Below are positions 36,216 to 44,591 of a stretch of DNA of 64,000 bases, piece after piece. The notes beneath the pieces are model-generated. The model searched no databases, had not been told where the DNA came from, and was given only the letters and a program-made list of their open reading frames with translations. A program made the position numbers and the translations under genes. Each line of letters starts with the position of its first letter. Position 1 is the first letter of the stretch. Source of the DNA: Clavibacter sp. B3I6 (lineage in GTDB: Bacteria; Actinomycetota; Actinomycetes; Actinomycetales; Microbacteriaceae); contig NZ_JAUSYL010000001.1 in NCBI RefSeq assembly GCF_030816895.1, positions 558,001 to 622,000 on the forward strand, in the 5' to 3' direction.

Positions 36216-37666
36216 CCGGCGTCCCCGGACGAGGACGCGGACGCCGACGCCGACGCTGCCGCCGGACGACGCGAGCGGATCCCGACGAGCGACACCAGCC
36301 CGCCCGCGACGAGGAGCGCCGCCGTCACGAGCACCACCCGGTGGAAGGCCGCCACGTCGAGGTCGGGCCCCGCGACCAGTCCGATCGCGGCGATCGCGAC
36401 GAGCCCCGCGACGCGCGACACCGCGTTGTTCACGGCCGAGGCGATGCCCGCCTGCGCGGACGGCACGGCCTCGAGGATCGTCGAGGTCAGCGGCGCCACC
36501 GTCATCGACAGCCCCAGCCCGAAGACGAGGATGCCGGGCAGGAGCTGGCCCCCGTAGTCCACCGGCTCGGCCACGCGCAGCATGAGCAGGTAGCCGACGC
36601 CCGCGACGATCGGGCCCGCGCCCATCAGCAGCCGCGGCCCGATCCGCCCGGCCAGCGCCCCGAAGCGCGTCGACAGCAGCAGCATGATCACGGTCGTCGG
36701 CACGAGCGCGAAGCCCGCGGCTGTCGCTGAGAGCCCGCCCGTCTCCTGCAGGAACACCGCGATGACGAAGCCGCCGAGCGAGAGCGCGCCGTAGATGCCG
36801 ACGGTCGCGATGTTGCCGACGAGGAAGTCCCGCTCGCGGAAGAGCGACAGCGGCAGCATCGGATGCGCGGTGCGCCGCTCGCGCAGGACGAACAGCACGA
36901 GGCACGCGACGCCCACCACGAGGCTGCCCAGCACGAGCGGGTGGCCGCCGCCCAGGCGCGACTGCTCGATGAGCGCGAAGACGGGGCCGCCGATCCCGAG
37001 GGCGCCGAGCACCGCGCCCGGCACGTCGACGCGCGTCCCCGCCGCCGCCGGCGCGTCGTGCGGCAGCCGGGCGAGGAGGACGAGCGTCACGGCGATGGGC
37101 AGCACGTTGATCCCGAACACGAGCCGCCAGTCGAGCGCGTCCACGAGCACGCCGCCGAGGACGGGGCCGACGAGCATGGCCGTGCCGGTCCACGCCGTCC
37201 AGGATCCGATGGCCTTCGCCTGCGCGGGACCGCGGAAGGCCTGCGCGATGAGCGCCAGCGAGCTCGGCACGAGGAGCGCGCCCGCCGCGCCCTGGGCCGC
37301 GCGCGCGGCGATGAGGACGCTCGCGGTCGGGGCCACCGCGCACGCGAGCGACGTGACGCCGAAGCCGACGAGCCCCCAGCGGAGCACCCGCACACGGCCG
37401 AAGGCGTCGGAGAGCGAGCCGGCCAGGAGGATCAGCGCGCCGAGCGTGATGAGGTACGCGTCCACGACCCACTGCTGGACGACGAGGCCGCCGCCCAGGT
37501 CCTGCCCGATGGCGGGCAGCGCGACGTTCACCACCGTGCCGTCGAGGAACGCGACGAAGGAGGCGAGGATCGCGACGACGAGGACCGTGCGGCCGCGTCC
37601 GCCGTCGGCGCCGCCCGCCGTCCCGGCCGCCCCGCCGGCCGCGCGGACGGGGGCGGGTTCGGTCAT
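36212..37666 (-). CDS. MFS drug/efflux transporter, DHA2 (EmrB/QacA) type
   Basis: 484-residue membrane protein with about 14 hydrophobic helices. The motif FLDGTVVNVALPAIGQDLGG in helix 1 and GSLSDAFGRVRVLRWG between helices 2 and 3 are the DHA2-family signatures. It is probably a proton antiporter exporting drugs or other small molecules. ATG at 37666. The C-terminus is a low-complexity Ala/Ser tail. It overlaps the frameshifted oxidoreductase by four bases at the 3' end. Confidence 0.87.
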   Translation of the reverse strand: MTEPAPVRAAGGAAGTAGGADGGRGRTVLVVAILASFVAFLDGTVVNVALPAIGQDLGGGLVVQQWVVDAYLITLGALILLAGSLSDAFGRVRVLRWGLVGFGVTSLACAVAPTASVLIAARAAQGAAGALLVPSSLALIAQAFRGPAQAKAIGSWTAWTGTAMLVGPVLGGVLVDALDWRLVFGINVLPIAVTLVLLARLPHDAPAAAGTRVDVPGAVLGALGIGGPVFALIEQSRLGGGHPLVLGSLVVGVACLVLFVLRERRTAHPMLPLSLFRERDFLVGNIATVGIYGALSLGGFVIAVFLQETGGLSATAAGFALVPTTVIMLLLSTRFGALAGRIGPRLLMGAGPIVAGVGYLLMLRVAEPVDYGGQLLPGILVFGLGLSMTVAPLTSTILEAVPSAQAGIASAVNNAVSRVAGLVAIAAIGLVAGPDLDVAAFHRVVLVTAALLVAGGLVSLVGIRSRRPAAASASASASSSGDAG

Positions 37667-37718
37667 GTGCCCAGTATGCGCCGCGGCGCGGGCCGGTCCT
37701 CGCGCGGTCGCGCGCGGA

Positions 37719-38453
37719 TCAGGCGGGCGGCGCCGCCGCGGACCCGGCGCGGTCGATGGCGGCCTCGACGCGGCGCAGCACGTCCTCGTCGCCCATGATC
37801 CGGAAGTGGCCGGAGGCCGCGACGCGCTCGTCCGTCGCGCCGTCGAGCGAGCTGCCGCCGGGGATGTGCGGGTCGAAGCGCGCGAAGATGCTCGTGATCC
37901 GGGCGTTGACCTCGCGCGACCGGCCGAGCTCCACGAGGGCGGCGTTCCGCGGCGAGAAGTCCCGGATGCTGCGGACGGGGAACAGGCGCGCGTAGGAGGA
38001 TCCCGCGAAGGGCGCGTTGATCGCCACCATGGCCCGGATCCGCCGGTCGGGGTCGCCGAAGGCCATGAGGTGCTTGCCGATGAGGCCGCCCTTGCTGTGC
38101 GCGACCACGATGACGTCGCGCAGGTCCTCGGCCTCGAGGTACGCGCGCGCCCGGCGCGACATCTCGGCGACGCGGCCGACGTTCGCGCCGAGCGAGCCGA
38201 CCACGTGGACGCCGTGGCCGCGGGCGTGCAGGCGCCGGATGATCGGGAGCATGAACTGCCAGCGCTCGTAGACGCCCGGCAGCACGAGGATCGTCGGCCG
38301 GTCGTCGCGGCCGTCCTCGAACGACGAGGCGTCGTCGCGGGAGAGCGTGGCGGCCGCCTGCCAGCGGAGGACGTACGCGTAGTCGAGCGCCCAGTCCCAC
38401 GCCTTGCGGAGGGCCGTCAGCGGCGGGAGGGCGTCGGGTCCGTCGGCGGTCAC
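37719..38453 (-). CDS. Alpha/beta hydrolase (lipase-like, HSKGG nucleophile)
   Basis: 244-residue hydrolase. The segment ILVLPGVYERWQFMLPIIRR and the nucleophile elbow AHSKGG (about residues 119-124, with Lys after Ser) recall triacylglycerol-lipase/esterase-like proteins acting on hydrophobic esters. No signal peptide. The GTG start at 38453 has AGGATGGG upstream. It lies on the same strand and 63 bp after another alpha/beta hydrolase gene, possibly one transcription unit. Confidence 0.75.
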   Translation of the reverse strand: MTADGPDALPPLTALRKAWDWALDYAYVLRWQAAATLSRDDASSFEDGRDDRPTILVLPGVYERWQFMLPIIRRLHARGHGVHVVGSLGANVGRVAEMSRRARAYLEAEDLRDVIVVAHSKGGLIGKHLMAFGDPDRRIRAMVAINAPFAGSSYARLFPVRSIRDFSPRNAALVELGRSREVNARITSIFARFDPHIPGGSSLDGATDERVAASGHFRIMGDEDVLRRVEAAIDRAGSAAAPPA

Positions 38454-38516
38454 CGTCCCATCCTGCTCGCGTGCGGGCGGGACGGCCGGGCGGCGGGTCG
38501 GCGGCGGGTCGGGTCG

Positions 38517-39455
38517 TCAGTCGACGCGGGCATGCTCGACGATCGCCCGGGCGACGCCCTCGGGGTCCGTGAACATGACGACGTGCGGGCCGCGCGCCAC
38601 GTGCAGCGTCCCGCGCGGGATGAGGCCCGCGAGGTCCTCCGCGAACGACCGGTCGACCACGGCGTCGCGGTGGCCGACGACGACGAGCGCCCGGGCGCGG
38701 ATCCGTCCCGCCCGGTCCTCGATGCGGTCGCCGATGAGGTGCGGCAGCTGCCGGAGGTAGTACGGGATGCCGCAGCGGAGGAAGTAGTCGCCGAGCACGA
38801 CCGCGTTCGACATGAGCGGCTCGCGGAGCGTGTCCCGGCCGAGCGCCAGGCCGGCGCGGACGACGCCGCGCTTCCGCGGGTCGAGCGTGGGGCCGATGAG
38901 CACGATGCGGTCCGCGATCCCCGGCTGGTCGACGGCGAGCTGCGTGACGATCTGCGCGCCCATCGAGTGGCCGACGACGACGGGGTCGACGAGGCCGTGC
39001 ATCCGCACGACCTCCGCGACGACGGCCGCGTGGTCGGCGAGCGTCACGTCGCGCCGGACCCGGGGCGACTCGCCGTAGCCCGGGAGGTCGACGGCGTAGA
39101 CGTCGCCGTGCTCGGCGAGGAGCGCGGCGAGCGGGTGGAAGTACCGGGACGAGACGCCGATCCCGTGCACGAGGACGAACGACGCCCGACGGCCCGCGGC
39201 TCCGGCGCGGCCCGCGGAACCGATGCCCGCGGGAGCGCTCGACAGCGCCCGGCCGGCGTTGGCGCCGGCCGAGCGGAACACCTTGATCGCGACGCGGAAG
39301 CCGAGGACCGTGCGGCGCTCGAGGTCGTGGTCCACGGGGACGGACCGCGACGCGTAGCGGGGCGACACGAGCAGCCAGCGGGGCGGGGTGGACGCGGTGC
39401 GGTGCACGTCGCCGGGTCGCCGGACGCGGGTGAGCCGGGCGAGGGGGGAGCGCAT
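38517..39455 (-). CDS. Alpha/beta hydrolase
   Basis: 312-residue alpha/beta hydrolase: VLVHGIGVSSRYFHPLAALL for the oxyanion region, VDLPGYGESP, nucleophile elbow GHSMGA, and the late GPHVVMFTDPE with the catalytic histidine. The first 90 residues form a basic, low-complexity extension. Substrate unknown. ATG at 39455; a longer possibility upstream is not supported. The 129 bp to the divergent hisC gene would hold the promoters of both. Confidence 0.8.
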   Translation of the reverse strand: MRSPLARLTRVRRPGDVHRTASTPPRWLLVSPRYASRSVPVDHDLERRTVLGFRVAIKVFRSAGANAGRALSSAPAGIGSAGRAGAAGRRASFVLVHGIGVSSRYFHPLAALLAEHGDVYAVDLPGYGESPRVRRDVTLADHAAVVAEVVRMHGLVDPVVVGHSMGAQIVTQLAVDQPGIADRIVLIGPTLDPRKRGVVRAGLALGRDTLREPLMSNAVVLGDYFLRCGIPYYLRQLPHLIGDRIEDRAGRIRARALVVVGHRDAVVDRSFAEDLAGLIPRGTLHVARGPHVVMFTDPEGVARAIVEHARVD

Positions 39456-39584
39456 CCGACGACCCTAGCCGCCCGTCGCCGTGCGGACGCCCGGGCCGGC
39501 GGCGCGCGGGCACCGGCCGCCCGCGCGCGGGTCGCCCTCCCCCGCGATGGGAGGATGGGATCCAGCCGACCCCGAGGAGACCCG

Positions 39585-40703
39585 ATGACGCCCGACTGGT
39601 CGAGGACCACCCTCGCCGACCTGCCCCTCCGCGACGGCATCCGCGGCGAGGAGCCCTACGGCGCCCCGCAGCTCGACGTGCCGGTGCTCCTCAACGTGAA
39701 CGAGAACCCGTACCCGCTGCCCGAGGAGGTGGCCGTCGCCGTGAGCGAGGCCGTGCTCGAGGCCGCGCGCGGGCTGAACCGCTACCCCGACCGCGAGTTC
39801 CTCGAGCTCCGCACCGAGCTCGCCGACTACCTCACGGCCGACAGCGGGCTCCCGCTCGGGCCCGAGAACGTCTGGGCCGCGAACGGGTCGAACGAGGTGC
39901 TGCAGCAGGTGCTCCAGGCCTTCGGCGGCACCGACCGCGTCGCGCTGTCCTTCGCCCCGCACTACGCGATGTACCCCGAGTACGCGCGGAACACGCTCAC
40001 CACGTGGGTCTCCGGCCGCCGCCAGGAGGACTTCACGCTCGACCTCGACGACGTCACGGAGCTCGTCGAGCGGCACCAGCCGAGCGTCGTCTTCCTCACC
40101 AGCCCGAACAACCCGACGGGCACGGCGCTCTCGACCCGGGAGATCGAGCACGTGCTGTCCGTCGCGCCCGGCGTCGTGGTGATCGACGAGGCGTACGCCG
40201 AGTTCCGCCGCGCGGGCGTGCCGACCGCGATCTCGCTCCTCCCCGACCACCCGCGCCTCATCGTGTCGCGCACCATGAGCAAGGCCTTCGCGTTCGCGGG
40301 CGGTCGGCTCGGCTACCTGGCGGCCGCCCCCGCGGTCGTCGACGCGCTCCGGATCGTGCGGCTGCCGTACCACCTGTCCCGGATCACGCAGGTCAGCGCC
40401 ACCGCGGCCCTCCGCCACCGGGGCGTGCTGCTCGCGCAGGTCGCGTCGCTGCGCGAGGAGCGGGACGGGCTCGTCGACTGGCTCCGCGGACGCGGGTTCG
40501 AGGTCGCTCCGTCGGACGCGAACTTCGTGCTCTTCGGCCGGTTCCCCGACCGGCACGCGGTGTGGCAGGGGCTGCTCGACCGAGGCGTGCTGATCCGCGA
40601 GACGGGCCCCGAGGGCTGGCTGCGCGTCTCCGTGGGCACGCCCGAGGAGACGGCCGCCTTCCGCGACGCGCTCGACGACGTCCTCGGGACGCCCGGGGAC
40701 TGA
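39585..40703 (+). CDS. hisC: Histidinol-phosphate aminotransferase
   Basis: PLP-dependent class I/II aminotransferase, 372 residues, that converts imidazole-acetol phosphate and glutamate to histidinol phosphate. Motifs: NVNENPYPLP near the N-terminus, NRYPDREFLELR, SPNNPTGT, IDEAYAEFR and the Schiff-base lysine region SRTMSKAFAFAGGRLGY. It is outside a his operon, so aromatic-amino-acid transamination is an alternative or additional role, as in some actinobacterial HisC/Pat enzymes. ATG 39585 is preceded by GAGGAG. Confidence 0.87.
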   Translation: MTPDWSRTTLADLPLRDGIRGEEPYGAPQLDVPVLLNVNENPYPLPEEVAVAVSEAVLEAARGLNRYPDREFLELRTELADYLTADSGLPLGPENVWAANGSNEVLQQVLQAFGGTDRVALSFAPHYAMYPEYARNTLTTWVSGRRQEDFTLDLDDVTELVERHQPSVVFLTSPNNPTGTALSTREIEHVLSVAPGVVVIDEAYAEFRRAGVPTAISLLPDHPRLIVSRTMSKAFAFAGGRLGYLAAAPAVVDALRIVRLPYHLSRITQVSATAALRHRGVLLAQVASLREERDGLVDWLRGRGFEVAPSDANFVLFGRFPDRHAVWQGLLDRGVLIRETGPEGWLRVSVGTPEETAAFRDALDDVLGTPGD

Positions 40704-40766
40704 CCCGGGTCGGCCGCGGTCGCGCGCCGTCCGCACCGCCGACGGTCCGCCGGTCGCCGACCGCCG

Positions 40767-41696
40767 TCAGGGGCGGAAGCGGATCCCCGTCGCGTCCTCG
40801 GCGGCCGACCACAGCTGCGCGGCGACCGCCCGTGAGCGGGCGTGCTCCGCGACGAAGGCGGGCGCCGGCGGGCCCTTCAGCTCGAGCGGCCCGCCCGGTC
40901 CCCAGAAGGCGCCGCCGGTGACGCCGTCGGCGGCCGCCGCGTGCGCCACCGGCCACGCGCCCGCGTCCTTGCCCTGCACGAGGACGCGGCCGGCGCCCGC
41001 GATCCGGCGACGGGCGGCCGCGACGCCCTCCGGACGGGCGGCGGGATCCTGCGGCGGCGTGAGCGCGTCCACCGAGTAGCCGGGGTGCGCGGAGAGCGCG
41101 ACGCGGTCGGATCCCGCGGCCCGCCAGCGTCGGTCGAGCTCGGCCGCGATCATCATGCAGGCCGTCTTCGACCGGCCGTACCGCACGAGCGCGGGCATGC
41201 GCCGCTCCCCCGCGAGGTCGCCGAGGTCGAGCGGCGAGAAGCGGTGCGCCAGGGATCCGAGCATCACGACGCGGCCGCCGGTGCGCAGCCGCGGCGCCAG
41301 CCCGGCGACGAGCGCGAAGTGCCCGAGCGCGTTGGTGCCCATGAGCTCCTCGAAGCCGTCGACGGTCGTCCGGCGCCTCCACGCGCGGCCGCCCGCGGGC
41401 GTGAGCCCGGCGTTGGCGACGATCGCGTCGAGGTCCTCCCGCACGGCGGCGACGCACGCGTCCACGCTCGCGAGGCGGGCGAGGTCGAGCGCCACGACGT
41501 CCACATCGGCGCCGGGCACGCGGGCGCGGATGGCGCGCGCGGCGGCGTCCCCGCGCTCGGCGGAGCGGCAGGCCAGGAGCACCCGGGCGCCCGCGCCCGC
41601 GAGCTGCGCCGAGGTCCAGAAGCCGATGCCGCCGTTCGCGCCCGTGACGAGGATCGTCCGGCCGGCGAGGTCGGGAAGGACGGGCGACGCGCTCAC
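40767..41696 (-). CDS. Short-chain dehydrogenase/reductase
   Basis: 309-residue SDR. Cofactor motif TGANGGIG (about 19-26), NAG (NANAGL region) and the catalytic YGRSK are visible, with SHPGYSVDAL after it, resembling retinol-dehydrogenase-like (classical) SDRs. The substrate is unknown. GTG start at 41696 overlaps the stop of the helicase gene (GTGA), so it is translated with it, an odd functional pairing. Confidence 0.82.
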   Translation of the reverse strand: MSASPVLPDLAGRTILVTGANGGIGFWTSAQLAGAGARVLLACRSAERGDAAARAIRARVPGADVDVVALDLARLASVDACVAAVREDLDAIVANAGLTPAGGRAWRRRTTVDGFEELMGTNALGHFALVAGLAPRLRTGGRVVMLGSLAHRFSPLDLGDLAGERRMPALVRYGRSKTACMMIAAELDRRWRAAGSDRVALSAHPGYSVDALTPPQDPAARPEGVAAARRRIAGAGRVLVQGKDAGAWPVAHAAAADGVTGGAFWGPGGPLELKGPPAPAFVAEHARSRAVAAQLWSAAEDATGIRFRP

Positions 41697-44233
41697 GACA
41701 GGGTGCCCACGCGGGTCACGCGCACGACGGCCTCCCCGGCCTCGTTCGAGGCGTCGAGGTCGACGACCGCCTCGATCCCCCAGTCGTGGTCGCCCTCGGG
41801 GTCGTGCAGCGCCTGCCGCACGGTCCACTCGGTCGGGCCCTCCGTGATCGTCACGAGGGCCTGGCTGCGGGCGTCGCCGTCGGTGAGGATCCGGTCGTAC
41901 TCGCCGAAGTAGCCGTCGAGCGCGTCGCCCCACGCGTCCGCGTCGAAGCCGGCCGCGGCGTCGAGCTCGCCGAGCGCCTGCAGGTCCTCGCGCGCCGCGA
42001 GCTGCACGCGCCGGAACATCTCGTTCCGCACGAGGATCCGGAACGCGCGCGTGTTCGAGGACAGCAGCTTCGGGGCGGGCGGCAGCACGGGCGCGTCGCC
42101 CGGGGCCGCCGTCGGGTGGGACAGCTCCTCCCACTCGTCGAGGAGGCTCGAGTCGACCTGGCGCACGAGCTCGCCGAGCCACTCGATCACGTCGAGCAGC
42201 TCCTCGGTCTTCGCCTCGTCCGGGATCGTCTGCCGCATGGCGCGGAACGCGTCGGAGAGGTAGCGGAGCACGAGGCCCTCCGAGCGCATGAGCCCGTAGA
42301 AGGAGACCAGCTCGCTGAACGACATCGCGCGCTCGTACATGTCGCGGACCACGGACTTGGGGCTGAGCGCGAAGTCCCCGATCCACGGCTGGCTCGCCGC
42401 GTAGGTCGTGAACGCCTGGTCGAGCAGCTCCTCCAGGGGCTTCGGGTGGGTGATCGACTCGAGCAGCTCCATGCGCTGGTCGTACTCGATGCCCTCGGCC
42501 TTCATCGCCTGCACGGCCTCGCCGCGGGCCTTGAACTGCTGCTGCGAGAGGATCGGGCGCGGGTCGTCGAGGGTCGCCTCGACCACGCTCACCATGTCGA
42601 GCGCGTACGTCGGCGACTCCCGGTCGAGCAGCTCGAACACGGCGACCGCGAACGGGGACAGCGGCTGGTTGAGCGCGAAGTCGGCCTGCAGGTCGACCGT
42701 GAGGGTGATCCGCGCGGGCCCGCCGTCGGGGTCCGCCTCCTGCTGCACGATGCCCGCGGTGCGGAGCGTCCGGTAGATCGCGAGGGCCCGGCGGGCGAGC
42801 GCGAGCTGACGGGCGCGCGGCTCGTGGTTGTCCTCGACGAGCGCCCGCATGTTCGCGAAGACGTCGCCGCCGCGGGCGACGACGTTGAGCATCATCGCGT
42901 GGCTGACCTGCATGCTCGACGTCAGCCGCTCCGGCTCCGCGTCGATGAGCTTGCGGAAGCTCGGCTCGCCCCACGAGACGAAGCCCTCGGGCGCCTTCTT
43001 CCGCACGAGCTTCCGGCGCTTCTTCACGTCGTCGCCCGCGCGCTCGAGCATCTTGATGTTCTCGGTCTCGTGCTCGGGCGCCTGCGCGACCACGGTCCCC
43101 GCCGTGTCGTAGCCGGCCCGGCCCGCGCGCCCCGCGATCTGGTGGAACTCGCGGGCGTTCAGCTGCCGCATCCGCGTGCCGTCGTACTTGGTGAGGCCCG
43201 TGAAGAGCACCGTGCGGATGGGGACGTTGATGCCGACGCCGAGGGTGTCCGTGCCGCAGATGACCCGGAGGAGCCCCTGCTGCGCGAGCTGCTCCACCAG
43301 CCGGCGGTACTTCGGCAGCATGCCCGCGTGGTGCACGCCGATGCCCGCGCGGACGAGCCGCGACAGCGTCTTCCCGAAGGCCGTGCTGAAGCGGAACGCG
43401 CCGATGAGCTCCGCGATCTCGTCCCGCTGCTCCCGCGTCACGATCTTGATGCTCGAGAGCGCCTGCGCCCGCTCGAGCGCCGCGGCCTGCGCGAAGTGCA
43501 CGATGTAGACGGGCGCCTGCTTCGTGTCGAGCAGCTCCTCGACGGTCTCCTGCACGGGCGTGACGGCGTAGTGGAAGAAGAGCGGGACGGGCCGCTCGAT
43601 GCCCGTGATCCGCGCGGTCGGGCGGCCCGTGCGGCGGGTCAGGTCGTCGGCGAGGTCGGTGACGTCGCCGAGGGTCGCCGACATGAGCACGAACTGCGCG
43701 CGCGGCAGGAGCAGGAGCGGGACCTGCCAGGCCCAGCCGCGCTGCGGATCCGCGTAGAAGTGGAACTCGTCCATGACCACCTGGTCGACGGGCGTGTCCG
43801 CGCCGCCGCGGAGCGACCGGTTCGCGAGGATCTCGGCGGTGCAGCAGATGATGGGCGCGTCCGGGTTCACCGACGAGTCGCCCGTCACCATCCCGACCTG
43901 GGCGGCCCCGAACAGCTCCACGAGCGCGAAGAACTTCTCCGACACGAGCGCCTTGATGGGCGCCGTGTAGTAGGAGCGGCGGCCTCGGGCGAGGGCCGCG
44001 AAGTGCGCCGCGACGGCGACGAGCGACTTCCCCGTGCCGGTGGGCGTCGAGAGGATGAGGTTCGCGCCCGACGCGATCTCGAGCGCCGCCTCGTCCTGCG
44101 CCGGGTACAGCGCGATGCCGCGCGACAGCGCCCACTCGGCGAACGCGTCGTAGATCGCGTCGTCGGTCGCCCCGTCCACGGCCAGCCGGGCCGCCTCCTC
44201 GGTGAGCGTGGGGGCGAGGGCGGTGTCGGACAT
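41693..44233 (-). CDS. Ski2-like DEAD/DEAH-box RNA helicase with DUF3516 domain
   Basis: 846-residue superfamily 2 helicase. Motif I STPTGTGKS (62-70), motif II DEFH (155-158), motif III SATL, motif VI QIAGRAGRAG are visible, followed by a DUF3516 C-terminal domain of about 400 residues specific to actinobacteria. It probably unwinds RNA in decay or ribosome-related processes, by analogy with Ski2/Mtr4; the bacterial function is not established. ATG at 44233 follows GGATGGAGG. Overlaps the SDR gene by four bases at its 3' end. Confidence 0.87.
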   Translation of the reverse strand: MSDTALAPTLTEEAARLAVDGATDDAIYDAFAEWALSRGIALYPAQDEAALEIASGANLILSTPTGTGKSLVAVAAHFAALARGRRSYYTAPIKALVSEKFFALVELFGAAQVGMVTGDSSVNPDAPIICCTAEILANRSLRGGADTPVDQVVMDEFHFYADPQRGWAWQVPLLLLPRAQFVLMSATLGDVTDLADDLTRRTGRPTARITGIERPVPLFFHYAVTPVQETVEELLDTKQAPVYIVHFAQAAALERAQALSSIKIVTREQRDEIAELIGAFRFSTAFGKTLSRLVRAGIGVHHAGMLPKYRRLVEQLAQQGLLRVICGTDTLGVGINVPIRTVLFTGLTKYDGTRMRQLNAREFHQIAGRAGRAGYDTAGTVVAQAPEHETENIKMLERAGDDVKKRRKLVRKKAPEGFVSWGEPSFRKLIDAEPERLTSSMQVSHAMMLNVVARGGDVFANMRALVEDNHEPRARQLALARRALAIYRTLRTAGIVQQEADPDGGPARITLTVDLQADFALNQPLSPFAVAVFELLDRESPTYALDMVSVVEATLDDPRPILSQQQFKARGEAVQAMKAEGIEYDQRMELLESITHPKPLEELLDQAFTTYAASQPWIGDFALSPKSVVRDMYERAMSFSELVSFYGLMRSEGLVLRYLSDAFRAMRQTIPDEAKTEELLDVIEWLGELVRQVDSSLLDEWEELSHPTAAPGDAPVLPPAPKLLSSNTRAFRILVRNEMFRRVQLAAREDLQALGELDAAAGFDADAWGDALDGYFGEYDRILTDGDARSQALVTITEGPTEWTVRQALHDPEGDHDWGIEAVVDLDASNEAGEAVVRVTRVGTLS

Positions 44234-44320
44234 GATGCCTCCATCCTCCCCCACGCACCCCGTCCGGAGTTCTCCACAGGCGGCAGGATCCGGCAGGGCG
44301 CCACCGCGTACGGTCGCCGG

Positions 44321-44533
44321 ATGCCGTCCCTCCCGCTCGACCCGCGACCCGACCGCGCTCCCGACGACGCCGCACCCGCCCCCGCCGACCCGCTCGACCC
44401 GCTCGACCCGGAGACGGAGGCGGAGCGCGCGCGCCGGCGCGACCGCCGCACCGGGGTCATCGCCCTCGTGGCCGTCACGATCGTGCTCTGGGCCGTCATC
44501 GCGGCCGCGGTCGGCTTCGTCACCACGATGTAG
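44321..44533 (+). CDS. Small single-pass membrane protein, 70 aa
   Basis: 70-residue protein: an acidic, Asp/Pro-rich cytoplasmic-looking N-terminus (LDPLDPETEAERARRRDRRT) and one hydrophobic C-terminal helix (GVIALVAVTIVLWAVIAAAV). No family recognised. ATG 44321 with only a weak ribosome-binding site. It sits in the 0.36-kb gap between the helicase gene (divergent) and the zinc-ribbon SDR gene. The composition is typical of small actinobacterial membrane proteins, so it is probably real. Confidence 0.55.
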   Translation: MPSLPLDPRPDRAPDDAAPAPADPLDPLDPETEAERARRRDRRTGVIALVAVTIVLWAVIAAAVGFVTTM

Positions 44534-44580
44534 CCGTCCGGCGCCGCGGTCGCGCGCCCGGTCGGGCCCGACGGCCCGGG

Positions 44581-44586
44581 TATCAT
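44581..44586 (+). promoter_or_regulatory. -10 element giving a leaderless GTG start
   Basis: TATCAT lies five bases before the GTG at 44592. The distance from a -10 hexamer to a transcription start is usually six to eight bases, so the mRNA probably begins at the start codon. No ribosome-binding site is present, consistent with leaderless translation, common in actinobacteria. No -35 element is recognisable. Confidence 0.5.
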
Positions 44587-44591
44587 CTCCT

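Noticed and set aside
44268..44281. DnaA-box-like sequence TTCTCCACA
   Set aside because: One mismatch to TTATCCACA, single copy, no cluster, no dnaA/dnaN nearby; not an origin.
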